Below are positions 16,601-24,621 of a stretch of 41,437 nucleotides of DNA, piece after piece (within the stretch, counting starts at the first letter, position 1; each line of letters begins with the position of its first letter). The notes under the pieces were generated by a model. The model had not been told where the DNA came from. It saw only the letters and a list, made by a program, of their open reading frames with translations, and searched no databases. The position numbers and the translations under genes are program-made. The stretch comes from Nonomuraea terrae (GTDB lineage: Bacteria > Actinomycetota > Actinomycetes > Streptosporangiales > Streptosporangiaceae): positions 1 through 41,437 of the forward strand of contig NZ_SMKQ01000063.1 of the NCBI RefSeq assembly GCF_004348995.1, in the 5' to 3' direction.

Positions 16601-16899
16601 TGCTCGGCCTGCCCGACCTGCTCGTGCTCGACGAACCTACCAACGGTCTCGACCCGCCCCAGATCCGCGAGATGCGGGAGGTGCTCAAGCGCTACGCGCG
16701 CGACGGCCGCACGGTGATCGTGTCCAGCCACATGCTGGCCGAGGTGGAGCAGACCTGCAGCCACGTCGTGGTCATGCAGCGCGGGCGGCTGGTGTCGACC
16801 GGCCCCGTCTCGCAGCTGCTCAGCTCGGCCGCCGCGGCCAACGGGCACGGGCCGCGCCTGGAAGACGTGTTCCTCGACCTCATCGGAGACAAGGCATGA
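13660..16899 (+). CDS. Fusion: exported S15/CocE-type serine hydrolase - TM helix - ABC transporter ATPase
   Basis: A 1079-residue single chain. An N-terminal signal anchor (about 3-22) leads into an alpha/beta hydrolase with Ser148 in GGSYGG, Asp388 in GQRDSLF and His419 in GGHDGG. Inside this domain is a low-complexity insert holding four 13-residue repeats (222-273). A beta-rich domain (about 460-655) follows, like the C-terminal jelly roll of X-Pro dipeptidyl-peptidase/CocE enzymes, then a TM helix (about 668-688). After a Thr/Gly/Ser-rich cytoplasmic linker (about 690-835) comes a complete ABC ATPase: Walker A GPNGAGKT (from 871), signature YSQGMRQRL, Walker B LLVLDEPTNGLD, and SSHMLAEVEQ with the H-loop. 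The topology places the hydrolase outside and the ATPase inside. The frame is continuous, with no sign of a frameshift. Its stop overlaps the permease start. The substrate is unknown. Confidence 0.92.
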   Translation: MKRVAALVVALALIGVTTWLVWPSAPGVRGQDQKITVVDGPADDQRVVLDTTFFPPPEGGKAPAVLLAHGFGGSKQSMRDQAIRLAQDGYAVLTWSARGFGRSTGQIALNSPDYEVKDVKQLIDWLAERPEVQLDASGDPRVGIAGGSYGGAIALMTAAFDQRVDAIVPQITWSDLADALFPNAATTTQTAPGPTTGEADTTTGTDGDAARSDGESGTASGGTDSSASADPTTGGTESSASADPTTGGTDSSASADPTTGGTDSSASADPATGGTGTDQGASDTGSPDASGSGAASGVFKRMWAGIFFGQGVSLDASSLLGPRETAGPLTPQQARCGRFLPEICDIYQEVAEDGRASPEAVALLRKSSPITVADRIKAPTLLIQGQRDSLFPLSHADANAKAIAAAGTPVSLAWFDGGHDGGNGEADWLFEQSSAWFSRYLKGEGSRTPPVSAFTVTRDGGRDPGTRQRIRLHPEADAYPGLGGTDTATVELAGPEQNIVNPPGGAPASISTVPGIGGLLGGQGNGGVSIDMPGQSAAFESRPLTAPLQLTGSPTITVRVTGEGEATLFAKLYDVAENNQLPTLPAGLVAPVRVTIPQGAGSTEATITLPAVDHRFAVGHRLRLVVTTTDMGFATPAAPAAYQISLASPALTVPTVRTLAAAPTGVAWWVWAMPLASIVVAAVLLATGRTPAGLRRRPVRASTAEPASIGGTPETGIPNTTPASSPNGKPVTPAVTTPNGQAPDAGTATGTTATGTTTAGTTTDDPSDVATGVNGSSPDAATTVNGSSDAMAGGQAHDGATTGSRTGAAPVTSVPASDTPSGSSATGTAAVAAAEVPLEIRGLTKAYRNGELAVDGLSFRVEKGQVLGLLGPNGAGKTTTMRMMMGLIQPDDGEVRIFGERVTPGAPVLSRLGSFVEGPGFLPHLSGHDNIQLYWAATGRPVADAHFDEALEIAGLGKALERAVRTYSQGMRQRLAIAQAMLGLPDLLVLDEPTNGLDPPQIREMREVLKRYARDGRTVIVSSHMLAEVEQTCSHVVVMQRGRLVSTGPVSQLLSSAAAANGHGPRLEDVFLDLIGDKA
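14323..14478 (+). repeat. Four tandem 39-bp in-frame repeats inside the hydrolase domain
   Basis: Each 39-base unit encodes G-T-[DE]-SSASADP-[TA]-TG. The four copies run 14323-14361, 14362-14400, 14401-14439 and 14440-14478 and differ by only a few bases, so they are recent. They sit in a longer disordered Thr/Ser/Asp/Gly insert between the hydrolase core and its cap, on the extracellular side, and copy number probably varies among strains. Confidence 0.9.
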
Positions 16900-17741
16900 C
16901 CACCGCGACCGGCTACGCGCCCAACCGTACGCTGCCGTTGCGCGTGGAGATCGTCAGGCAGTTCAAGCGGCGGCGGACGCTGGCGATGTTCGGGCTGCTG
17001 CTGGCGCTGCCGTGGGTGCTGGTGATCGCGTTCCAGATCGGGCCGCAGGGCGCGAACGAGGAGCAGTCGCTGCGCATCTCCGACCTGGCCACCCAGAGCG
17101 GCCTGAACTTCGCCGCCTTCGCGCTGTCGGTGTCGGCCAGTTTCCTGCTCGTGGTGGCGGTCGCGCTGTTCTGCGGCGACACCGTGGCGAGCGAGGCCAA
17201 CTGGTCGTCGCTGCGTTATCTGCTGGCCGCGCCGGTCCCCCGTGACCGGCTGCTGCGGCAGAAGCTGATCGTGGCGCTCGGCTTCTCGGCCGCCGCCGTG
17301 ATCTGCCTGCCGGTGATGGCGCTGCTCGCGGGCACCCTGGCGTTCGGCTGGGACGACATCCAGCTGCCCGGCACGGGCGAGGTCATCCCGGCGCTCGACG
17401 TGCTGCCCCGCTTCGGCATCGTGATCGCGTACGCGATGGTCAGCCAGCTCGTGGTCGCGGCGCTGGCGTTCCTCATCTCGACCATGACCGACTCCCCGCT
17501 GGGCGCTGTGGGCGGCGCCGTCGGGTTGTGGATCGTGTGCACGATCCTGCAGGCCGTGGAGGCGCTGGGGGTGCTGCGCGAGTTCCTGCCCACGTTCTGG
17601 AACAACGCCTGGCTCGACGCCCTGCAGCCCGAGCTCGACTGGAGCGGGATGGCGAAGGGCGCGTCGGTGTCGATCACGTACGCCGCGATCCTCCTCGCGG
17701 TCGCCTTCCGCCGCTTCCGCCACAAGGACGTCGTCAGCTGA
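16896..17741 (+). CDS. ABC-2 type transporter permease
   Basis: A 281-residue membrane protein with six predicted helices: about 30-48 (TLAMFGLLLALPWVLVIAF), 70-97, 127-150, 168-192, 196-220 and near the C-terminus. The cytoplasmic N-terminus VEIVRQFKRRRTL and the VASEANWSSLRYLLAAPVPR loop are typical of ABC-2 permeases that pair with the DrrA-like ATPases. The ATG overlaps the stop of the fusion gene (ATGA), so this is the membrane partner of the fused ATPase. The transported substrate is not evident. Confidence 0.92.
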   Translation: MTTATGYAPNRTLPLRVEIVRQFKRRRTLAMFGLLLALPWVLVIAFQIGPQGANEEQSLRISDLATQSGLNFAAFALSVSASFLLVVAVALFCGDTVASEANWSSLRYLLAAPVPRDRLLRQKLIVALGFSAAAVICLPVMALLAGTLAFGWDDIQLPGTGEVIPALDVLPRFGIVIAYAMVSQLVVAALAFLISTMTDSPLGAVGGAVGLWIVCTILQAVEALGVLREFLPTFWNNAWLDALQPELDWSGMAKGASVSITYAAILLAVAFRRFRHKDVVS

Positions 17742-17745
17742 CACC

Positions 17746-17775
17746 ACCCCGCCGGCGAAGCGGCCGGTTGAGGGG

Positions 17776-17776
<1 letters not shown>
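17746..17776. terminator. Bidirectional terminator-like hairpin between ABC permease and glpK
   Basis: Outer arms ACCCC/GGGGT enclose inner arms CCGGC/GCCGG, with an asymmetric interior bulge and a 6-base loop. It lies in the short gap between two convergent genes and touches the glpK stop codon. There is no T-run, as is common in high-GC actinomycetes. Confidence 0.5.
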
Positions 17777-19293
<1,517 letters not shown>

Positions 19294-19322
19294 GTCGTTC
19301 TCCTTACGGGTTCGTCCGAGGG

Positions 19323-20132
19323 TCAGTCCGAGGGCTTGACCACGTCGCGGTCCACGTCGTCGCGAGGCAGGAAGCGGTGGATCAGCACCTGGTAGAGACC
19401 GGCGCCGATGACCCCGCCGATCACGGGGCCGACGATGGGCACCCACCAGTACAGGTCGCCGTACTGGTCGCGCCAGGCTCCGCCGTACCCGGTGAGGAAG
19501 CTGGCCAGGCGCGGCCCGAAGTCACGCGCCGGGTTGATGGCGTAGCCGGCGTTGGTGCCGAAGGCCATGCCGATGCCGACCACCAGCAGGCCGATGAGGA
19601 ACGGCGCCATGTTCGCGGCGGGCGCCATGTTGGCGACGTCCGACAGGGCGAAGACGACGAAGAGCAGGATGGCCGTGCCGATGATCTGGTCGCGCAGGCC
19701 GCCCCACATGTCCACCGGGAGGGTGCCGTTGCCGGGCAGGGTCGAGAAGACGCCCTGCGTCTTGATCGTGTGCCCGGGGTCCACCATGCTCAGGACCTCG
19801 TGGTAGTTCCACCGCACGATGAGCGCCGCGACGAAGGCTCCGGCCGTCTGGGCGAGCGCGTACGGGATGACCTTCTTCCAGGGGAAGCCGCGGAAGCAGG
19901 CGAAGGCCAGCGTGACCGCGGGGTTGATGTGCGCGCCGGTGGTGCGGCCGGCGACGTAGACGCCGAGCGCGACGCCGATGCCCCACGCCCAGGCGATGCT
20001 GTCGTGGTCGCCGATCTGTGCCGCGGCGACCTGCGCGACCACGCCCACACCGAACAGGATGAGCACCATCGTCCCTGCGAATTCGGCGATCAACTCGCCG
20101 GCCAGCCCCATTCGACCCAGACGTCCCGCCAT
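19323..20132 (-). CDS. glpF: Glycerol uptake facilitator (aquaglyceroporin, MIP family)
   Basis: A 269-residue six-helix channel with both half-helix motifs: GAHINPAVTLAFACF and AGYAINPARDFGPRL. The Asp after the second NPAR is the mark of glycerol-conducting GlpF rather than water-only aquaporins. It lets glycerol diffuse in, where GlpK traps it as the phosphate. The ATG at 20132 (MAGRLGRMG) is preferred to the one at 20156 because GAAGGGGG lies 7 bases before it. The leader contains three related decamers and a TATACA box. Confidence 0.95.
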   Translation of the reverse strand: MAGRLGRMGLAGELIAEFAGTMVLILFGVGVVAQVAAAQIGDHDSIAWAWGIGVALGVYVAGRTTGAHINPAVTLAFACFRGFPWKKVIPYALAQTAGAFVAALIVRWNYHEVLSMVDPGHTIKTQGVFSTLPGNGTLPVDMWGGLRDQIIGTAILLFVVFALSDVANMAPAANMAPFLIGLLVVGIGMAFGTNAGYAINPARDFGPRLASFLTGYGGAWRDQYGDLYWWVPIVGPVIGGVIGAGLYQVLIHRFLPRDDVDRDVVKPSD

Positions 20133-20180
20133 CGCCGCGCCCCCTTCACCCGGCACCCGCGAACGCTGTGAGCCATTCCC

Positions 20181-20225
20181 TGGTTTACAAAGATGTATAC
20201 GGCTGTTTTACGACATGTTTCACAA
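20181..20225 (-). promoter_or_regulatory. glpFK promoter region with three operator-like decamers
   Basis: On the minus strand, TTGTGAAACA (20225-20216), TCGTAAAACA (20213-20204) and TTGTAAACCA (20190-20181) share the consensus TYGTRAAMCA in the same orientation, 12 and 23 bases apart. A TATACA box lies between the second and third, so the repeats flank a likely -10. The patch is strikingly AT-rich. IclR-type regulators such as GylR control glycerol genes in Streptomyces, but the regulator is not encoded here. Confidence 0.55.
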
Positions 20226-20254
20226 AAGAGCAGAAAGTAAGATTGCTCAGCGGG

Positions 20255-20701
20255 TCAGAGTTTGCGAGTGAAGGTCATCATGGCCGTTCCGGGGCCGTGG
20301 TATTCCGGGACCGGGCCGTCGGCCGTGAAGCCCATACGGCGGTGAAAGGCGATCGACGCGGTGTTGACCGGGGCGGTGATGGCACGCACGACGTGACGGC
20401 CCTCCCCGCGGGCGAGATCGAAGAAACGCTCGTACATGGTGCGGCCGAGGCCACTCCCCCTGGCCTCGGGGGCGACGCCGACGAAGTGGATGTACGCCTC
20501 GCCGGGCAGCGACGGCGACGGGAACCCGACGAGGAACCCCGCCATCCCCCCGCCAGGGCCCTGCGCGATCAGGCTGGTGCGGTGGAAATGGTCGAGGAAG
20601 AGCCTGGGCAGCGACGCCAGCACCGGCCGCCCCCACCAGTCGTCGACCACGGCGGCGATGGCGTCGTAGTCGGCGGGGGCGGCTGCGCGCAGGGTGTGCA
20701 C
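20255..20701 (-). CDS. GNAT-family N-acetyltransferase
   Basis: A 148-residue acetyltransferase from the GTG at 20701 (VHTLRAAAPADYDAIAAVVDDWWGRPV). The acetyl-CoA loop is in HFVGVAPEARGSGLGRTMYERFF (Arg-Gly-x-Gly-Leu-Gly) and the C-terminal part is VNTASIAFHRRMGF. The frame is open upstream, but that part overlaps the small acidic gene and has no GNAT character. The start is only 4 bases after the stop of the 41-residue gene, so the pair is one operon. The acceptor is unknown. Confidence 0.88.
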   Translation of the reverse strand: MHTLRAAAPADYDAIAAVVDDWWGRPVLASLPRLFLDHFHRTSLIAQGPGGGMAGFLVGFPSPSLPGEAYIHFVGVAPEARGSGLGRTMYERFFDLARGEGRHVVRAITAPVNTASIAFHRRMGFTADGPVPEYHGPGTAMMTFTRKL

Positions 20702-20705
20702 AGGA

Positions 20706-20831
20706 TCAGCCCCAGTGAGGCGGCCTGTTTTCCAGGTAGAAGGCGTCCTGGTCGCCCTCGGGCCAGTCTCCCCAGCCCAGGTCGCGGTCGTCGGACGTCT
20801 GTTCGGGTAGGAAATCTTCCACGGAGGACAT
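20706..20831 (-). CDS. Small acidic conserved-type protein (41 aa)
   Basis: A 41-residue ORF that begins MSSVEDFLPEQTSDDRD and ends ENRPPHWG. About a third of the residues are Asp/Glu, with three Trp and a C-terminal R-P-P-H-W. Short proteins with DFLPEQT...GW...PPHW are, as I recall, found beside acetyltransferase or other genes in many actinobacteria, with no known role. It is in an operon-like position 4 bases before the GNAT start and divergent from the STAND ATPase. It is too short for routine gene finders, but the composition is unlike random high-GC sequence. Confidence 0.75.
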   Translation of the reverse strand: MSSVEDFLPEQTSDDRDLGWGDWPEGDQDAFYLENRPPHWG

Positions 20832-20876
20832 GCTACCGGGGCGTACAAACCGGTACCGAGCGTGTCTCTCGCTCCG

Positions 20877-20905
20877 GGGACAGGCGTCGATCACCGGGGT
20901 ACGAT
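20877..20905 (+). promoter_or_regulatory. Candidate promoter of the STAND ATPase gene
   Basis: GGGACA, a 17-base spacer and TACGAT (-10, TAnnnT) lie 38 bases before the ATG at 20944. The spacing is ideal but the -35 is only a partial match. Confidence 0.35.
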
Positions 20906-20943
20906 ACGAGGGCAGGTGTCGCCTACCCCCCGTGAGGCTGCGC

Positions 20944-23052
20944 ATGGCCACCCCGACCGGCTGGCGGCGAGAAGGCAATCTCCCGGCGGAGCTGACGAGC
21001 TTCGTCGGCCGCACTCGCCTCCTCGCCAACCTCAAACGGCACCTCAACGAGTCCCGCCTGGTGACCGTGACCGGCATCGGCGGCGTGGGCAAGTCGCGCA
21101 CGGTGCTGCGCCTGGCCCACCAGGTGCGCGCGGGCTACCCCGACGGCGTCTGGTTCGCCGATCTCGCCCGCCTGCAGGACGCGGGCATGGTCAAGCACAC
21201 CATCGCCTCCGCGCTCGGCATCGCCGACCAGTCCTCCCGCGCGGCGTCGGAGTCGTTGTCGGAGTGGGTCGGTGAGCGCGACATGCTGCTCATCATCGAC
21301 ACGTGCGAGCATCTCCTGGAGGGCTGCGCCGAGCTGATCCACGAGCTGCTCGAGGCCGCGCCCAGCCTGACGGTGCTGGCGATCAGCCGTCAATCGCTCA
21401 ACCTCCCCTACGAGCAGGTCGTGCCGGTGCCGCCCCTCCAGGTGCCCGGCGACGACCCGGCGGAAAGCCTGTTCACCAACGAGTCCGTCCAGCTCTTCGC
21501 CGACCGGGCGGGGGCGAGCCTGCCCGACTTCGTGCTTGACGAGGACAACATCGGCGCCGTCGCCGAGCTGTGCCGCCGGCTCGACGGCATCCCGCTCGCC
21601 ATCGAGCTGGCCGCGGTGCGGCTGCGGGCGCTGTCGGTCGAGCAGATCCTCGGGCTGTTGACCGACCGGTTCAGCCTGCTGGCCGGCGCGAGCCGCACGG
21701 CGCTGCCCCGCCACCAGACGCTGCGCGCAGCCATCGGCTGGAGTCACGAGCTGTGCGAGCCGGAGGAGCGGCTGTTGTGGGCGAGGCTGTCTGTGTTCGC
21801 GGGCGATTTCGAGCTCGACGCGGCGCGCTTCGTCTGCTCTGACGGGCGCCTGTCCGCCGAGCGCATCACCGACCTCATCGGTGGCCTGGTCGAAAAGTCG
21901 ATCCTGCTGATCAGGAGCAACCACGCGGGCGTGCGCTACAAGTTGATCGACACCCTCGCAGAATACGGCGAGGAGTGGCTCGACAAGCTCGGCCAGGCCG
22001 AGCAGGTCCGCCAGCGGCACCTGGAGTACTACCTCAGCCTGGCCCAGCGCGGCGAGGACGCCTGGTCGGGGCCGCGGCAGATCTACTGGTTCATCCGCAT
22101 GCGTCAGGAGCACAACAACGTCCGGACCGCGCTCGAGTACTCGCTGAACAAGCCAGGCAAGGAACCGCTGGCGCTGACGCTGCTGTCGTCGCTGTGGTTC
22201 ATGTGGGTCTGCTGCGGATTCGCCCGCGAGGGCCGCCTCTACCTGGAGCGGGCGCTGGAGGCCAACCCCAGGCCGAGCAGGGAGCGGTGCAAGGCCCTGT
22301 GGGTGTTGGCCTATGTACGCAACTCCCAGGGTGACAGCGTCGGAGGGCGGGAGGCGGCCGAGACGTGCAGCGCCGAGGCCGTCAAGGTGGGTGACTCCCG
22401 GTCCGTGATCCTGGCCTCCAAGATGCAGGGCACGGCGGCGATGCTCCAGAACGACATGCAGAAGGCCAGCGCGCTGCTCGGCGTGGCGATCGAGTTCAAC
22501 ACCGACAACAAGGAGCTCAACCCCGGGCTGCTGCCCGCCATCGTCGAGCTGTCCATCGTGTTGACCGCGCAGGGGGAGTTCTACGAGGCCGAGTCCCTGT
22601 TGCATGACTGCCTGCAGGTGTGCAGGGAGCGCGGCGAGCTCTGGCTGAGTTCGCACGCGCAGTGGGCACTGGCGGGTGTCCGGCTCGCGACGAACCGGCC
22701 GGAGCAGGCGCTGCAGAACGTCAGGGAGGGGCTGCGGATCAAGCTGCACTTCCACGACACCCTCGGCACCCTGCTGTCGCTGGAGTCCGCGGCCCGCATA
22801 TTCGTGGCCCTCGACCGGTTGCCGCTTGCCGCCACTCTGCTGGGGGCGCTGCACCAGAACTGGAAGACGGCGGGCCTGCCGCAACTGGGCGCGCCGTTCC
22901 TGTCCGACGACCACAACGCGTGCGTCCGAAACTGTGTGCTGCAGATGGGCGAGCTGCCCTACAAGAACGCCTTCGAGGAGGGTGCACGCCTAGACCTCGA
23001 AGAGGCGTCCGCGCTCGCGCTCGGCGAGCTGGACGCCCTCGACGAGATTTGA
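20944..23052 (+). CDS. STAND-type ATPase with TPR-like C-terminus, no DNA-binding domain
   Basis: A 702-residue protein of the predicted-ATPase group related to NB-ARC/AfsR-like regulators. Walker A is GIGGVGKS (44-51), Walker B DMLLIIDTCEHLLEG (about 113-127), and the sensor region LAISRQSLNLPYEQVVPVPPL is followed by CRRLDGIPLAIELAAVRLRALS (the GLPLA-like motif). A winged-helix region is followed from about 360 by helical TPR-like repeats to the end. Most relatives carry a LuxR or OmpR/BTAD DNA-binding domain; neither end has one here. It may be an inducible signalling scaffold. The ATG at 20944 or a GTG at 20932 could start it. It is tail to tail with the terpene synthase gene. Confidence 0.88.
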   Translation: MATPTGWRREGNLPAELTSFVGRTRLLANLKRHLNESRLVTVTGIGGVGKSRTVLRLAHQVRAGYPDGVWFADLARLQDAGMVKHTIASALGIADQSSRAASESLSEWVGERDMLLIIDTCEHLLEGCAELIHELLEAAPSLTVLAISRQSLNLPYEQVVPVPPLQVPGDDPAESLFTNESVQLFADRAGASLPDFVLDEDNIGAVAELCRRLDGIPLAIELAAVRLRALSVEQILGLLTDRFSLLAGASRTALPRHQTLRAAIGWSHELCEPEERLLWARLSVFAGDFELDAARFVCSDGRLSAERITDLIGGLVEKSILLIRSNHAGVRYKLIDTLAEYGEEWLDKLGQAEQVRQRHLEYYLSLAQRGEDAWSGPRQIYWFIRMRQEHNNVRTALEYSLNKPGKEPLALTLLSSLWFMWVCCGFAREGRLYLERALEANPRPSRERCKALWVLAYVRNSQGDSVGGREAAETCSAEAVKVGDSRSVILASKMQGTAAMLQNDMQKASALLGVAIEFNTDNKELNPGLLPAIVELSIVLTAQGEFYEAESLLHDCLQVCRERGELWLSSHAQWALAGVRLATNRPEQALQNVREGLRIKLHFHDTLGTLLSLESAARIFVALDRLPLAATLLGALHQNWKTAGLPQLGAPFLSDDHNACVRNCVLQMGELPYKNAFEEGARLDLEEASALALGELDALDEI

Positions 23053-23062
23053 CGGCGCGGCC

Positions 23063-24058
23063 TTAGACGGCCTGCGGCCAGCGGGTGTCCTCCGGCCAGG
23101 CCTGGACGAAACGTGCGCTGCCGAACGAGAACTCGATGTGACCGCGGATCCAGTGTTCTAGGCCGCGTACGTAGGCCAGCACCGGGGCCGGGGCCCATTT
23201 CTCCACGGCCTCGCGGCGCTCGACGAACGTGGCGATGGCGTCGTTATGCAGCTGCGCCACCTCAAGCAGCGCGTCCTGCAGCGAGAGGGACTTGTGGGTG
23301 GCCAGCACCGTCACGATGTTGTGCCTGGCCTTGTCGCTGTGGCGCTCCTTGGCATACGAAAGCAGGTCGTTGTCCCAGCCGACGAGGTCGCAAGCCAGGT
23401 CCGAGAGCAGTCGCACGTCGGGGTGGTACCAGTCCTCGGTCTCGATGCGGTAGCCGCCACCGAGGTCGATGAGCGCGAAACAGGTGTACGTGGCGCCGGT
23501 GGTACGGCGCATCAGGAGGTAATCCTCCGGAGTGGGGATGGCGTCGGCCTCGCGGTTCGCCGCCTCCCAGATTTGGGCGAACAGGTATTCCTTCACCGCG
23601 ACGCGCCAGCGGTCGACCTGCTCGGGGGTGCCTAACGCGGAGATGCGGTCGAGGAGTTCTTTGAGAGCGAGGCTGAACGGATTACTGGAATCGGCCTCCC
23701 CGTCGAGACTTCTGAGGAGCGACGGCAAAGCCCGGGCGACCGTGGCGGGGCTGTCTCCGATGCCTTCCCTTTCGCAGAACCCGTCGTCGAAGGCCCAGAG
23801 CCAGAAATACCAGTCAGTGATCACCCGGAGGCTTACCTGCGGCACGGTGGGGTTGGTGCGCGCTGGAAGGGAGCCAAGTTCTGATCGCCTGAAGTACTCG
23901 ACGCCATCGGCGTTCGGGAGCATGCCAGAGGCGGCAACCCACGCCTGGCTCTCGGCGGTGACTTCCGCATGATGGACGTTGATCTCGTTCGGGAAGGGGC
24001 AGGGCAGAGCGGGGATGTGGAGAGGTCGCCTAGCGAAGGAATGCGCAGAAGTAGCCAC
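23063..24058 (-). CDS. Class I terpene synthase (probable sesquiterpene cyclase)
   Basis: A 331-residue enzyme that ionises a prenyl diphosphate and cyclises it. The first Mg site is D91-D92-G-F-C-E96; the second is the NSE triad N230-D-L-L-S234-Y-A-K-E238. Arg184 lies 46 residues before the triad, where the pyrophosphate-sensor Arg sits. The N-terminal LHIPALPCPFPNEINVHH is the usual bacterial opening. The C-terminal effector pair, usually RY, appears as SARF with Phe for Tyr. No prenyltransferase, P450 or methyltransferase partner is adjacent, so it is not a 2-methylisoborneol pair. Start is GTG 24058, with a poorly placed AAGG. Codon use is visibly less GC-biased than its neighbours, suggesting separate ancestry. 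Confidence 0.94.
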   Translation of the reverse strand: MATSAHSFARRPLHIPALPCPFPNEINVHHAEVTAESQAWVAASGMLPNADGVEYFRRSELGSLPARTNPTVPQVSLRVITDWYFWLWAFDDGFCEREGIGDSPATVARALPSLLRSLDGEADSSNPFSLALKELLDRISALGTPEQVDRWRVAVKEYLFAQIWEAANREADAIPTPEDYLLMRRTTGATYTCFALIDLGGGYRIETEDWYHPDVRLLSDLACDLVGWDNDLLSYAKERHSDKARHNIVTVLATHKSLSLQDALLEVAQLHNDAIATFVERREAVEKWAPAPVLAYVRGLEHWIRGHIEFSFGSARFVQAWPEDTRWPQAV

Positions 24059-24132
24059 GCCTTACAGCATGACGATGGACCGCTCGAAAGGCCACAGTGG
24101 ATAACTTTTATGTGGTTTAAGCCCATTTCATA

Positions 24133-24534
24133 CTATGAATCACGTTGCGTGAACCATTGGACGAATTGGTCATTTGCGAACATTTGGGCAGTTTCCAGGG
24201 CGGATGGCCGGCCCTCGTTCGGATCGGCGCCCGCGTCGAGCAGCGCCCTGACGACCTCAGGCTCCTTCTTGAAGACCGCGCCCGCCAGCGGGGTCTGGCC
24301 GCGGTCGTTCGCCCGGTCGGGGTCGGCGCCGTGGGCGGCGAGCATGCGGACCGTTTCCGCGTGGCCGTGGTAGGCGGCCAGCATCAGCAGCGTGTCGCCC
24401 TTCTGGTTGGTCAGGTTGGCCGGCACCCCGGCCTCCACGTAGGCGCGCAGCGTCTCGGTCTCCCCCGCCCTGGCCATGTCGAACAGCTTGGTGGCGAACT
24501 CTTCCAGCTCCGGATCCCCGTCCATGCTGCCCAT
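24133..24534 (-). CDS. Ankyrin-repeat protein
   Basis: A 133-residue all-helical protein with about three to four ankyrin repeats: GETETLRAYVEAGVPANLTN, KGDTLLMLAAYHGHAETVRMLAAHGADPDRAN, RGQTPLAGAVFKKEPEVVRALLDAGADPN, then a capping part SALETAQMFANDQFVQWF. It has no signal peptide or catalytic motif; a cytoplasmic protein-binding role is typical. The 3' end and the 74-base gap to the terpene synthase start are AT-rich. Starts at ATG 24534 or 24525 are both possible. It is divergent from the PAC2 gene. Confidence 0.92.
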   Translation of the reverse strand: MGSMDGDPELEEFATKLFDMARAGETETLRAYVEAGVPANLTNQKGDTLLMLAAYHGHAETVRMLAAHGADPDRANDRGQTPLAGAVFKKEPEVVRALLDAGADPNEGRPSALETAQMFANDQFVQWFTQRDS

Positions 24535-24559
24535 TCTGCCCCCGATAAAGTGCCCTGCA

Positions 24560-24572
24560 CGGAATCGTTCCG
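24560..24572. promoter_or_regulatory. Short palindrome between ankyrin and PAC2 genes
   Basis: CGGAA-TCG-TTCCG is a perfect 5+5 inverted repeat located centrally between two divergent starts. It is short enough to be chance. Confidence 0.25.
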
Positions 24573-24621
24573 GCGCGTCGTGGGTTCTGGTGATGAGTAC
24601 CTAGGGAAAGGCTGTCCAACC

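Noticed and set aside
23063..24058. 2-methylisoborneol or geosmin synthase
   Set aside because: No adjacent GPP methyltransferase, and the protein has a single domain of 331 residues rather than the two domains of geosmin synthase.
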